A stretch of 64,000 bases of DNA from Mycoplana dimorpha (GTDB lineage Bacteria; Pseudomonadota; Alphaproteobacteria; Rhizobiales; Rhizobiaceae). Both the position numbers and the translations under genes were made by a program. The DNA is taken from NCBI RefSeq assembly GCF_003046475.1, contig NZ_PZZZ01000007.1, positions 62,001-126,000 on the forward strand. Direction: 5' to 3'. Under the pieces are notes generated by a model, which was given only the letters and a program-made list of their open reading frames with translations, had not been told where the DNA came from and searched no databases. Shown one piece after another: positions 1 through 9,306 of the stretch (its first letter is position 1; each line of letters starts with the position of its first letter).

Positions 1-49
1 TCATCAGCTTGGCGAAATCATCGAGAATTCGATTGGTCCCGGTGTTCAT
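1..49 (-). CDS. ubiK: UbiK family accessory factor, N-terminal fragment
   Basis: Only the first 16 codons lie in the window; the gene runs off the left edge. The start is the ATG whose complement is at 47-49, with a GAGGAGGG ribosome-binding site about 8 bases upstream. The visible residues (MNTGTNRILDDFAKLM) match my memory of the start of the rhizobial UbiK/YqiC (BMFP, former DUF526) family, a short coiled-coil trimer that assists ubiquinone biosynthesis. The gene is divergent from lgt, a neighbour arrangement I recall from other rhizobia. The call rests on these residues and on context. Confidence 0.6.
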   Translation of the reverse strand, partial: MNTGTNRILDDFAKLM

Positions 50-281
50 GGTCCGGCCCTCCTCGGCTTGAAGCATCTGTCTTGCGGCCGCGTGCCGCCT
101 TCGTTTCTGAGGTAGGGGCTGAACCGAAGCGATGCAAGCGGAATCGGCAATCGCCCGCCGCGGCGGGTCGGTTGGCCGGTCGGACAAAAGCCGCTTGACC
201 ATCCCGGGGCCGAACGCCATCTTCCGCGCGAGCCCAACCGGACACAAGCCATTGACCCCAGCCGCCGAACTCCTTGCCGTC

Positions 282-1088
282 ATGGCCTTCCCGAACATCG
301 ACCCCGTCGCCTTCTCGATCGGTCCCCTCGCCGTGCACTGGTATGGGCTGGCCTACGTCGCCGGCATCCTGCTCGGCTGGGTGTACGCCCGCCGGCTGGT
401 ATCGCGCGCCGACCTGTGGCCCGGCAACAGCCCGCCGCTGACATTGGCCCAGCTCGACGATTTCCTGGTCTGGGCGGCCCTCGGCATCGTGCTCGGCGGG
501 CGCATCGGCTATATCCTGTTCTACGACTTCGCGGCGGTGGCGAACAATCCGCTGCGGGCGATCGAGATCTGGAACGGCGGAATGTCGTTCCATGGCGGCC
601 TGGCCGGGACCACCATCGCGATGATCCTGTTTGCGCGAAAGCACAAGATAGCGATCTGGAGCCTGTTCGACATGGTTGCGGCCGTCGTTCCGATCGGCCT
701 GTTCTTCGGCCGCATCGCCAATTTCGTCAACGGCGAGCTGTGGGGCAAACTCTCGGCCGCGCCTTGGGCGGTCGTGTTCCCCAATGCCGGCCCATTCGCC
801 CGCCATCCGAGCCAGCTCTACGAGGCGGGCCTGGAAGGGATCGTGCTGCTGGCCGTGCTTGCGCTCGCGGTCTATCGCTTCGGTGCGCTGAAGCGGCCCG
901 GTTTTGTCACCGGCCTGTTCGTCGCCGGCTATGCGATCTGCCGCATCTTCGTCGAATTCTTCCGTGAGCCCGACGTCCAGATCGGCTACCTGTTCGGCGG
1001 CTGGCTCACGATGGGCATGATCCTGTCCTTGCCGATGCTTGCGCTCGGGCTCTGGGCGATGGTGCGCGCCCGTCCTGCGAAAGCCTGA
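282..1088 (+). CDS. lgt: Prolipoprotein diacylglyceryl transferase
   Basis: Inner-membrane enzyme that transfers diacylglycerol from phosphatidylglycerol to the lipobox cysteine of prolipoproteins, the first step of lipoprotein maturation. The 268-residue product has the usual length and about seven hydrophobic segments. It carries the family hallmarks HGGLAG (near residue 107) and [13 protein letters not shown] (near 142), the Lgt signature with its essential arginine. The ATG at 282 is chosen because the protein then begins [15 protein letters not shown], as Lgt does; the frame is open upstream to 132 but that part looks non-coding. The next gene starts 14 bases downstream, so co-transcription is likely. 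Confidence 0.95.
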   Translation: MAFPNIDPVAFSIGPLAVHWYGLAYVAGILLGWVYARRLVSRADLWPGNSPPLTLAQLDDFLVWAALGIVLGGRIGYILFYDFAAVANNPLRAIEIWNGGMSFHGGLAGTTIAMILFARKHKIAIWSLFDMVAAVVPIGLFFGRIANFVNGELWGKLSAAPWAVVFPNAGPFARHPSQLYEAGLEGIVLLAVLALAVYRFGALKRPGFVTGLFVAGYAICRIFVEFFREPDVQIGYLFGGWLTMGMILSLPMLALGLWAMVRARPAKA

Positions 1089-1102
1089 GACCGGAGGCCG
1101 GC

Positions 1103-2203
1103 ATGTCGACGCCGCTTGCCCGAAAGATCAAGGCGCTGATCCGCACCAACGGGCCGATCAGCGTCACCGACTATTTTTCGCTGTGCCTCGCCGATCCGGA
1201 GCACGGCTATTACCGTACCCGCGAGCCGTTCGGCCGGGAGGGCGATTTCGTCACCGCCCCGGAGGTCAGCCAGCTCTTTGGCGAGATGCTCGGTGTCTTC
1301 ATGGTGCATGCCTGGCAGAAGCACGGCAGGCCAAAGGACGTGCGTTTTGCGGAGATCGGCCCCGGCCGCGGCACGATGATGTCGGACATGCTGCGCGTCA
1401 TCGCCCGTCTTGCACCAGATCTTTACGCTGACGCCACGTTCCATCTGATCGAGACGAGCCCTCGGCTGCGGGCGGTGCAGAAGGAAACGATCGGCGCACA
1501 TGCCGATCGCTTCGTCTGGCACGAGAGCTTCGACGAAGTCCCCGGCGGATTCCTGCTGCTCGCCGCCAACGAACTGTTCGACGCCATCCCGATCCGCCAG
1601 TTCATCCGCACCCCGCACGGCTTTCGCGAGCGCATGGTCGGCCTCGACGCCGACGGCGAATTGACATTCGCTGCCGGTGTGGCCGGCATCGACCCCGCAC
1701 TTCTGCCGGAAGGACACCGCAACCAGCCAGAAGGCGGGATCTTCGAGTACGCGCCGGCACGTGAGGCGGTAATGGCGGCGATCGCCGAGCGGCTGCACAT
1801 CGAAGGCGGCACGGCCCTGCTCATCGACTACGGCCACGTCTCCAGCGGTTTCGGGGACACGCTGCAGGCGGTGCTGCGGCACGCCTACGATCCGCCGCTC
1901 GCTCACCCCGGTGAGGCGGACCTGACCAGCCATGTCGACTTCGAACGCCTTGCTGCCGTAGGGCGCGCCGCCGGCTTGCGCGTGCATGGCCCGCTGCACC
2001 AGGGCGACTTCCTGATGGGGCTCGGCCTCGCCGAGCGCGCCTCCGCGCTTGGGCGCGGACGAGACGAGAGCCTGCAGCGGCAGATCGTCGCCGATGTCGA
2101 ACGGCTGGCCGGTTCGGGGGCTGGAAACATGGGGGATCTGTTCAAGGTGCTTGCCGTTTCGAGTGCCGATGTGGCGCTCGCTCCGTTCCGACCGGCGGAT
2201 TGA
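1103..2203 (+). CDS. MidA/NDUFAF7-like SAM-dependent methyltransferase
   Basis: A 366-residue class I methyltransferase of the COG1565 family. The N-terminal part has ISVTDYFSLCLADPEHGYY, typical of this family, and the SAM-binding glycine loop EIGPGRGTMM lies near residue 88. In mitochondria the family (MidA/NDUFAF7) methylates an arginine of a complex I subunit during assembly; that role is known for the family and only inferred here. The gene lies between lgt and pgeF in one direction, with 14- and 112-base gaps. The substrate cannot be told from the sequence. Confidence 0.85.
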   Translation: MSTPLARKIKALIRTNGPISVTDYFSLCLADPEHGYYRTREPFGREGDFVTAPEVSQLFGEMLGVFMVHAWQKHGRPKDVRFAEIGPGRGTMMSDMLRVIARLAPDLYADATFHLIETSPRLRAVQKETIGAHADRFVWHESFDEVPGGFLLLAANELFDAIPIRQFIRTPHGFRERMVGLDADGELTFAAGVAGIDPALLPEGHRNQPEGGIFEYAPAREAVMAAIAERLHIEGGTALLIDYGHVSSGFGDTLQAVLRHAYDPPLAHPGEADLTSHVDFERLAAVGRAAGLRVHGPLHQGDFLMGLGLAERASALGRGRDESLQRQIVADVERLAGSGAGNMGDLFKVLAVSSADVALAPFRPAD

Positions 2204-2315
2204 CAGCCCGGTTTCGGGCAGTCAACATCGATCGAGAAGTGAATCGGACGCCGCATTGTCCGCAGCCCGCCACGGCTCCCGCTACCGCCGGAGCCCTTTC
2301 GCGAGAGGATGATCC

Positions 2316-3092
2316 GTGCTTTCCCCCGTCCAGAGCCGCCTGATCGACCGTGCCGCGGGCAACGCCGTGCGCCACGGTTATTTCACCCGTCGGGGCGGCG
2401 TCTCGGAGGGAATCTATGCCGGGCTCAATGTCGGCCTCGGTTCGGCTGACGAGAAGGAGCGGGTCGTCGAGAACCGCGCCCGCGTCAGCCGATGGTTCGA
2501 TGCGGCGCCGGATCGGCTCGCCACGGTGCACCAGATCCACTCGCCCGACGTGTTCACCGCCAATGGCAGCTATGCCGGCGAGCGGCCGCAGGCCGATGCG
2601 CTCGTGACCGCGACGCCGGGCCTCGTCCTCGGCGTGCTGACGGCCGATTGCGGGCCGGTGCTGTTTGCGGACACCAAGGCCGGGGTTGTCGGTGCGGCCC
2701 ACGCCGGCTGGAAGGGAACATTGGCGGGTGTTCTGGAAAACACGATCGCAGCCATGGAGGCGCTCGGCGCCTCGAGGAACAACATCGTCGCCTGCCTAGG
2801 CCCGTCCATCAGCCGCCGCCATTATGAGGTCGGACCGGAATTCGTCGAGCGGTTCATCGGAACAAAACCAGCCTATGCGGATTTCTTTTCGCCGTCCGAG
2901 CGGCAGGGCCACGCCATGTTCGACCTGCCGGGACTGACGCTGAGAAGGCTTGCCGAGGCCGGGATTGAAGCCGAGAACCTCGATATCTGCACCTATCCGG
3001 CTGAGGCGGACTATTTCTCCTATCGCCGGACGGTGCACCGTAACGAGCCCGACTACGGCCGGCAGATCTCGGCGATCATGATCCGCGACTGA
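2316..3092 (+). CDS. pgeF: PgeF (YfiH/laccase-domain) purine nucleoside phosphorylase family protein
   Basis: A 258-residue protein of the YfiH/PgeF family. Members bind zinc and act on purine nucleosides (phosphorolysis, adenosine deamination); in E. coli the protein also corrects peptidoglycan carrying a wrong first amino acid. Conserved metal-site and active-site blocks are visible: HQIHS (near 69), TADCGPVLFAD (near 109), HAGWKGT (near 129) and GPSISRRHYEVG (near 165). The start is GTG at 2316, preceded by GAGAGGA; no in-frame ATG fits better. It follows lgt and the methyltransferase and precedes the M24-fold gene by 22 bases. Confidence 0.9.
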   Translation: MLSPVQSRLIDRAAGNAVRHGYFTRRGGVSEGIYAGLNVGLGSADEKERVVENRARVSRWFDAAPDRLATVHQIHSPDVFTANGSYAGERPQADALVTATPGLVLGVLTADCGPVLFADTKAGVVGAAHAGWKGTLAGVLENTIAAMEALGASRNNIVACLGPSISRRHYEVGPEFVERFIGTKPAYADFFSPSERQGHAMFDLPGLTLRRLAEAGIEAENLDICTYPAEADYFSYRRTVHRNEPDYGRQISAIMIRD

Positions 3093-3114
3093 AACAGAGC
3101 GAACGGAGCGAGGA

Positions 3115-4266
3115 ATGGCCCTGCATTTCGAAACCGAGGAGTATGCCAACCGGCTGCAGCGCCTGACGGCGCGCATGCGCGAGGAGAAACTCGATGCGAT
3201 GCTGCTTTTCGCCCAGGAAAGCATGTACTGGCTGACGGGCTACGACACCTTCGGCTACTGCTTCTTCCAGACGCTCGTCGTCAAGGCGGACGGTGACATG
3301 GTGCTGCTCACCCGGTCGGCCGATCTGCGACAGGCGCGCCAGACCTCGACCATCGCCAAGATCGAGATCTGGGTCGATCGCGCCCATGCCGACCCGGCCC
3401 TCGACCTGAAGAACCTGTTATCGGACATGGACCTGCTCGGCTGCCGGATCGGGGTCGAGTACGACACCCACGGGCTGACCGGCAAGAACGCCCGCCTGCT
3501 CGACAATCAGCTTCAGAGCTTTGGCGAAGTGGTGGACGCCTCGCTGCTCGTCAGCCGCCTGCGACTGGTCAAGAGCCCGGCTGAGCTGGCCTATGTTGAA
3601 AAGGCTGCCTCACTCGCCGACGACGCGCTTGACGCGGCCGTGCCGCTGATTGCGCCCGGCGCGGACGAAGCGGCGATCCTTGCCGCCATGCAGGGCGCGG
3701 TCCTGGCTGGCGGCGGCGACTACCCGGCCAACGAGTTCATCATCGGTTCCGGGATCGACGCGCTGCTGTGCCGCTACAAGTCGGGCCGGCGGCGGCTGGA
3801 CGCCAACGACCAACTCACGCTGGAATGGGCCGGCGTCAGCGCCCATTACCACGCCGCGATGATGCGGACTGTCGTCATCGGCGAGCCGACGGCGCGGCAC
3901 CGCGAACTCTACAGCGCCTGCCGCGACACGATCCAGGCGATCGAGGCGGTGCTGCGGCCTGGCAATACCTTCGGCACGGTTTTCGACACCCATGCCCGGA
4001 TGATGGACGAGCGCGGCCTCGCCCGTCACCGGCTCAACGCCTGCGGCTATTCGCTCGGCGCGCGCTTCTCGCCCTCCTGGATGGAGCACCAGATGTTCCA
4101 TATCGGCAACCCGCAGGAGATCCAGCCGGACATGTCGCTCTTCGTGCACATGATCATCATGGATTCCGACAGCGGCACGGCAATGACGCTCGGTCAGACC
4201 TACCTGACCACCACCGATACGCCCAAGGCGCTCTCGCGTTACGGCCTCGATTTCATTGCCGTTTAA
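3115..4266 (+). CDS. M24-fold (creatinase/prolidase-like) protein without metal ligands
   Basis: A 383-residue protein with the two-domain layout of the M24 'pita-bread' family: a creatinase-type N-terminal domain (1-130) and a C-terminal catalytic fold. The usual five metal ligands are not recognisable. The two-Asp segment reads LEWAGVSAHYHAAMMRT (about 235-252), with Glu and Ala where Asp is expected; the GHGIG-type His segment reads GYSLGARFSPSW (about 309); the last Glu segment reads GQTYLTT (about 359). This is the pattern of metal-independent relatives such as creatinase and the ectoine hydrolase DoeA rather than of aminopeptidase P. Substrate unknown. The gene is 22 bases after pgeF and probably in its operon. 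Confidence 0.8.
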   Translation: MALHFETEEYANRLQRLTARMREEKLDAMLLFAQESMYWLTGYDTFGYCFFQTLVVKADGDMVLLTRSADLRQARQTSTIAKIEIWVDRAHADPALDLKNLLSDMDLLGCRIGVEYDTHGLTGKNARLLDNQLQSFGEVVDASLLVSRLRLVKSPAELAYVEKAASLADDALDAAVPLIAPGADEAAILAAMQGAVLAGGGDYPANEFIIGSGIDALLCRYKSGRRRLDANDQLTLEWAGVSAHYHAAMMRTVVIGEPTARHRELYSACRDTIQAIEAVLRPGNTFGTVFDTHARMMDERGLARHRLNACGYSLGARFSPSWMEHQMFHIGNPQEIQPDMSLFVHMIIMDSDSGTAMTLGQTYLTTTDTPKALSRYGLDFIAV

Positions 4267-4372
4267 GAACCTTTACGGGTAGCCGGCAAAATCCCGCAAT
4301 TGACAGGCGCGTCCGCCGGACCGCATATATCCGCATAGCATGGCGGGACAGGCAACTTCTCGGGACGGAAGG

Positions 4373-5173
4373 ATGCATGAACTGAAATCGCAGCTGGCGC
4401 TGGCCGGTCTTCTCCTTACGCTTGCGGGCTGCAACAGCACCGACGCGCTGATCCCGCAGGTCGATGTCGGCGGCGGCCTTGCCCCGTCGTCTCCCGTGAC
4501 GCAGCGCGACCTCGACCAGATGAGCGCCGAAACACGCCCCATCGGCAGCGCGCAGGCGACCGCCATGGCATCTTCCGGCCGCATGCAGACCGCAGGGACG
4601 CTGGAGGCCCAGGCCGACGCCCTGGCCCGCAACGAGGCCAACCCGGTCGCAAGCGGCGACAGCCCCTATGCGTTGGCAGAGGCGCCGGGCCCCGCCAAGG
4701 AGCCAGGCAGGCAACAAGCGGCCGAGGAGCCGGCCGGCGAGCCGGCCCGGCAACCCGCCAGGACGCGCGGGACCACCGAGGCAGCCGCGCTAACCCCCGC
4801 CACGGACGGCGAGAGCATCCGCTTCCTGCCCATCATCGGCGCACCTGTCGAAGCCGTCACGCCGCTTTCCAGGCAACTCGGCGCCCAGGCGCGCGCCAAA
4901 GGCCTGACGATCAAGAGTTCCTCCGACAATACCAGCCGGTACATCCTCAAGGGCTATTTCTCCGCAATGGCCGACGGCGGCAAGACCACGGTCGTCTACG
5001 TCTGGGACGTGCTGGACGGCTCGGGCGCCCGGCTCCACCGGATCCAGGGGCAGGACAGCGTCGCTGCCACGGCGAAGGATCCCTGGGCCGCCGTGCCGCC
5101 CGGGATGATGGAAGCGATCGCCCAGCGCACCATCGAGCAATACCTCAGTTGGCGCAGGCAGGGCGGCGGCTAA
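4373..5173 (+). CDS. Putative outer-membrane lipoprotein, function unknown
   Basis: A 266-residue protein with a short basic N-terminus, a hydrophobic stretch and a lipobox LAGC placing the lipidated cysteine near residue 20, so it should be an Lgt/Lsp substrate. Residues about 60-145 are low-complexity, rich in Ala, Pro, Glu and Gln, and probably act as a flexible spacer. The C-terminal 120 residues (GESIRFLPIIGAP to the end) look folded. I chose ATG 4373 because it places the basic residues directly before the hydrophobic core; an in-frame ATG at 4340 would add 11 polar residues. No domain was recognised. Confidence 0.75.
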   Translation: MHELKSQLALAGLLLTLAGCNSTDALIPQVDVGGGLAPSSPVTQRDLDQMSAETRPIGSAQATAMASSGRMQTAGTLEAQADALARNEANPVASGDSPYALAEAPGPAKEPGRQQAAEEPAGEPARQPARTRGTTEAAALTPATDGESIRFLPIIGAPVEAVTPLSRQLGAQARAKGLTIKSSSDNTSRYILKGYFSAMADGGKTTVVYVWDVLDGSGARLHRIQGQDSVAATAKDPWAAVPPGMMEAIAQRTIEQYLSWRRQGGG

Positions 5174-5207
5174 AGCATGTCGCGTCCCTAGATCGCTGCA
5201 TGCTTTA
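5171..5207. terminator. Inverted repeat at the lipoprotein stop codon
   Basis: Arms TAAAGCATG (5171-5179) and CATGCTTTA (5199-5207) pair over 9 bases around a 19-base loop; the left arm includes the TAA stop of the lipoprotein gene. It separates two convergent genes. It lacks a clear T-run, so terminator function is uncertain. It could also be a decayed copy of a repeat beginning AAAGCATGTCGCG that I remember as common in rhizobial genomes. Confidence 0.35.
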
Positions 5208-5330
5208 CCCCCTCGTATTCGCCTGTCCGGCGCCAGTCCCCTTTTCGAAGACATGCCAAGCAGCGTCGCCCCCACCCGCGAGCGCGCGGAAGGGGATCGC
5301 CGGCGGCCATACGGTTCGCGCGGTTTGCAG

Positions 5331-6875
5331 TCAGGCAAACAGGAAATCGTCCGCGCGCAGCTTGTCGACGCCAGCGACCGTGATGTCGTCGTCGGCAGTG
5401 AAGCGGATGATACTGTCTCCGCCGGCCACCTCGATGTCCAGGTCGTCGAAGGTGTGAATGCCGCTCGCCGCAAAGGCGGTCAGGTCGATCCTGTCGCCGT
5501 CCCGTTCAAACTCGAGCGTGTCGTGGCCGTTGCCCGGCGCGAATATGAACCAGTCCGCATCGCGACCGCCGATCAGGTGGTCGTCGCCGGTACCGCCGGT
5601 CAGCCGGTCCTTTCCGCTACCACCGTCGAGGACGTTTGCCGACCCGCCGACCACGGTCAGCCTGTCGTTTCCGGAACCGCCGTGCAAGAGGCTCGTTCCG
5701 GCGGAGCCCTCCGCCACGGTTGCAACCAGCACGTCGTTGCCACCGCCGCCATCCAGCCGGTTCTCAGCGGTGGAGCCGTCCGTCACCGGTTGCGAGGCCG
5801 CCACGGAAAGGAAGGCCTCGAGCCGATCGTTGTCGCCGCCTCCTTTCAAGACATTTGCGGCGTTGTACAGATCGTGCCCGTTGCCAAAACCTCCGTGGGC
5901 TTTCACATCGAGCCGGGCCGACAGGACGTCGCGTCCCGTGCCCCCATCCAACAGGTTCAGCGCCGATACGGAGCCGCCGAACGCGGCGGACTCGGCCGCA
6001 AGGCGATCATTACCACTGCCGCCGTGAAGGCGGCTGGTCACGTCGGTGATCGTGTTCTCACCGTCGGTGGAGTGGATCGCTTCCAGGACATCGTTGCCGT
6101 CGTTGCCCCACAACTCGTTGATCCCCACCGGTTTCGCCGAATTGGAGTCGCTCAGGTTGAAGGCGTGCAGAGTATCATTACCCCGCCCGCCCCGCAGGGT
6201 GTTAGAAACGAGCTCGGTTCCGTTCGACACGCCCCTGGCGATCGCCTCGATCACATCATTGCCGTCGCCGCCACTGAGGTCGTTGATCGCTCGCGCCTCG
6301 ATTCCGCTGAAGAATGTTTCGGCACGCGCAGTGATGTGATCATCACCGCGACCGCCGTCCACAGTATTCCTGGCGTCGTTGCCGCTCACGGCGCCCCGGC
6401 TGTCCGCAACGGCATTGATCCTGTCGTCGCCGTCGCCGCCGAACACCGTCGTGGTCACCGTCACATCGCCGAACACCGCCTTCGCGACGTTCGCAACCGC
6501 ATTGATGGTGTCGTTTCCCTTTCCGCCGTCGAGCAACACCTCCGCCCGCCCGCCGCCGTCCGAAGACACATCCCCGCCCTGCAGCGTCACCGTCGCGTCA
6601 AGCTTGTCCCGGCCGGCGTCGCCGAACTGGATTGCAAGCCCGTGCACGGCACTGCTGCCCTGTAGCGGCACGACGACCTTCGTCGTCAGTTCGTCATTGT
6701 CTTCACCACCGATCAGAGCCGTACGGTTGAACGTGCTTCCCAGCTTGTCGTTGCCGCGATGCCCATCGACTATGTCTCCCTCTGCCCGTGCATCGAGATT
6801 GTCGGTGTTTCTGGTTCCGGAAATTGTGTCGTTGACAGGATCAATCAGCGAAAGCCACTTCTTCTTGCTAGCCAT
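5331..6875 (-). CDS. RTX-type calcium-binding repeat protein
   Basis: A 514-residue acidic protein with about fifteen GGxGxD-type motifs (for example GGRGDDHI, GGDGNDVI, GGSGNDRL, GGTGDDHLIGG). Each is followed by a beta-type hydrophobic turn, as in RTX calcium-binding beta-rolls. The motifs are mostly spaced 30-45 residues apart, closing up only near the C-terminus. There is no classical signal peptide, and the C-terminus ends in a hydrophobic tail (DKLRADDFLFA), which fits type I secretion. ATG 6875 is chosen for its GGGAGG site; the frame opens 10 codons earlier without one. No catalytic domain and no type I secretion genes are nearby, so the role is unknown. Confidence 0.8.
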   Translation of the reverse strand: MASKKKWLSLIDPVNDTISGTRNTDNLDARAEGDIVDGHRGNDKLGSTFNRTALIGGEDNDELTTKVVVPLQGSSAVHGLAIQFGDAGRDKLDATVTLQGGDVSSDGGGRAEVLLDGGKGNDTINAVANVAKAVFGDVTVTTTVFGGDGDDRINAVADSRGAVSGNDARNTVDGGRGDDHITARAETFFSGIEARAINDLSGGDGNDVIEAIARGVSNGTELVSNTLRGGRGNDTLHAFNLSDSNSAKPVGINELWGNDGNDVLEAIHSTDGENTITDVTSRLHGGSGNDRLAAESAAFGGSVSALNLLDGGTGRDVLSARLDVKAHGGFGNGHDLYNAANVLKGGGDNDRLEAFLSVAASQPVTDGSTAENRLDGGGGNDVLVATVAEGSAGTSLLHGGSGNDRLTVVGGSANVLDGGSGKDRLTGGTGDDHLIGGRDADWFIFAPGNGHDTLEFERDGDRIDLTAFAASGIHTFDDLDIEVAGGDSIIRFTADDDITVAGVDKLRADDFLFA

Positions 6876-7278
6876 TTTCGCCTCCCTTGAAACACTGATC
6901 CGCACGCATCACAAAGCGCAGCCGGCCCGCAGGCAGACGCTGCTTGCGCCCGGCGGCAAAACGTGCGGCTATTGTGTGAACAGACTAGAATGCAGCCAGA
7001 GCAGTCCTTTGTCCACGCCTCCAAAGGCAGGTAATATACTCTGGGTTCAGCCGAAAGGCTTACCCTCTACTGGCGTGCCGAGAACAGCCGAGCCGCGGGT
7101 GGTCACTGAACCCTCGGTTGCAAGGGGCTTGTTCTTGCCAGGAAAATTCAGTCGTGCCGGGTACGTCGCCGAAACCACGGCGGAAAAACCCTGCGGCACG
7201 GGACTTGCATTCACGGTCGGGGACGCTAAAAGGCAGCCCATCAGCAATATCGTAGGCCATCACACAGGCGGACCATAG
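6876..7278. other. Divergent intergenic region between the RTX gene and prs
   Basis: About 400 bases between divergent genes. It holds the ribosome-binding sites of both genes and a promoter-like element for prs near 7204-7231. A short minus-strand frame at 7047-7247 with a TTG start is possible but unconvincing. I see no RNA gene or repeat. Confidence 0.5.
7204..7231 (+). promoter_or_regulatory. Candidate promoter of prs
   Basis: CTTGCA (7204-7209), 16 bases, CTAAAA (7226-7231). This resembles the alphaproteobacterial housekeeping consensus CTTGAC-N17-CTATAT. It would start transcription near 7238, about 40 bases before the prs ATG. Confidence 0.45.
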
Positions 7279-8211
<933 letters not shown>

Positions 8212-8317
8212 GCAGGCTCGGCCAGGCAACGTCCCAAAAGGTCACTGGACGGCATTGTCGGTCGATGACCTGAGAAGGTGCCGCGCTTTAGTGCACACCA
8301 GCCCAGACCCAAGGCCG

Positions 8318-8337
8318 GGTCGCGTCAAAACGCGACC
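8318..8337 (-). terminator. Hairpin after the sulfotransferase gene
   Basis: GGTCGCGT and ACGCGACC pair over 8 bases around a CAAA loop, 11 bases beyond the stop of the minus-strand sulfotransferase and between it and convergent prs. No T-run follows, so it may end transcription only weakly or act as a 3' stabiliser. Confidence 0.4.
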
Positions 8338-8347
8338 GCTTGAAGCG

Positions 8348-9106
8348 TCAGCCGTACTTCGAAGTCCAATTTTCGAGCCAGCCCCTGGCGCGATCGAACC
8401 GGCCGCTTTCCGCCAGCGCCTCGACGTCCGGCCGCATAGCGGCCCAGTATCGCCGCTCCTCATCCTCGGTGAGGTGCCGGCCCTTCTTCTGCCTGACATT
8501 CAGGGCCCGGACGTCCGTTGGCTCTTCAAAGGGTATGCCGACGAACTCATGGATCCTGCGTACGGCGTCGACCGGTTTCCGGCAAAGGTCGTCGAAATCC
8601 AGCAACAGCAACGAATCCGAGAGGCCGGCCTCGGCAAAGCGTTGTATGTGCTTCCAATATTGCGAGATGTCGATCAGGCGACGCGCGGCCTTCTCCCCGT
8701 TCACGTCCCGCCCGATGTGCAGGTTGTGCGCGATGTGCGAGTCGATCCGCTCGATCGGATCCCGCAGGATATAAATCAGGCGCGTCCTCTTGGGGAGCGA
8801 GGCGATGCGGGTCTCGCAGCCATTGGCCATGTGGGTCTTGGTGTAGTTGGGCGAGGCTTCCAGCGTCCAGGTCCGCGACAGGAGCCTGCGCCTGAAAAAG
8901 TAATTGTAGGACCGGTTGCGGTTGTAGAGGAAGTAGTCAAGCTCCTTCGGGCTTCTGTAGCCGTTGTCGAAGGAGGTCATGATCTGCCGGTGCTGGGACA
9001 GAAGGTGATAGAGCGTTGTCGTACCCGCCTTCATTGCCCCGATTACGATGATGTGGCCTACATGCATGCTGCTTGACCGCCTGCTATCCACGATAATCGG
9101 CAGCAT
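8348..9106 (-). CDS. PAPS-dependent sulfotransferase family protein
   Basis: A 252-residue cytosolic-type sulfotransferase. The 5'-phosphosulfate loop GAMKAGTTTLYHLL lies near residues 23-36, followed by a PKELDYF block (about 53-59) and SPNYTKTH (about 84-91). The 3'-phosphate-binding segment LIYILRDPIERIDSHIAHN is near 109-127. These fit carbohydrate/heparan-type sulfotransferases acting on a glycan or lipid head group with PAPS as donor. The ATG at 9106 has an AGGAAAG site; an internal Met at residue 14 is an alternative. It stands alone between prs and a benE-like gene. The acceptor is unknown; surface polysaccharide, LPS or a lipid are possible. Confidence 0.85.
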   Translation of the reverse strand: MLPIIVDSRRSSSMHVGHIIVIGAMKAGTTTLYHLLSQHRQIMTSFDNGYRSPKELDYFLYNRNRSYNYFFRRRLLSRTWTLEASPNYTKTHMANGCETRIASLPKRTRLIYILRDPIERIDSHIAHNLHIGRDVNGEKAARRLIDISQYWKHIQRFAEAGLSDSLLLLDFDDLCRKPVDAVRRIHEFVGIPFEEPTDVRALNVRQKKGRHLTEDEERRYWAAMRPDVEALAESGRFDRARGWLENWTSKYG

Positions 9107-9306
9107 AGCGCATCTTTCCTTAGGGCGTGAAGCATCGGGGTGCCGTGAATCTTGCTTGCAGGTGCGGCATCGGCTGCGGGCCGCCCCCAGACTGCGGCGC
9201 GCAACTCCCTCCGGAGAAGCGCGCGCGCGACGGCTGGCGTAGTTTCGTATCGGCGAAAAGTTGTGCTAGGACGGGTTCGCTGCCATCAACAACCTCCGCA
9301 CCCGCC

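Noticed and set aside
7047-7247. A 66-codon minus-strand frame between the RTX gene and prs, with a short hydrophobic start (MGCLLASPTVNA)
   Set aside because: It begins with TTG or a Met only two codons later, has no ribosome-binding site, too short a hydrophobic segment for a signal peptide, and overlaps the likely prs promoter.
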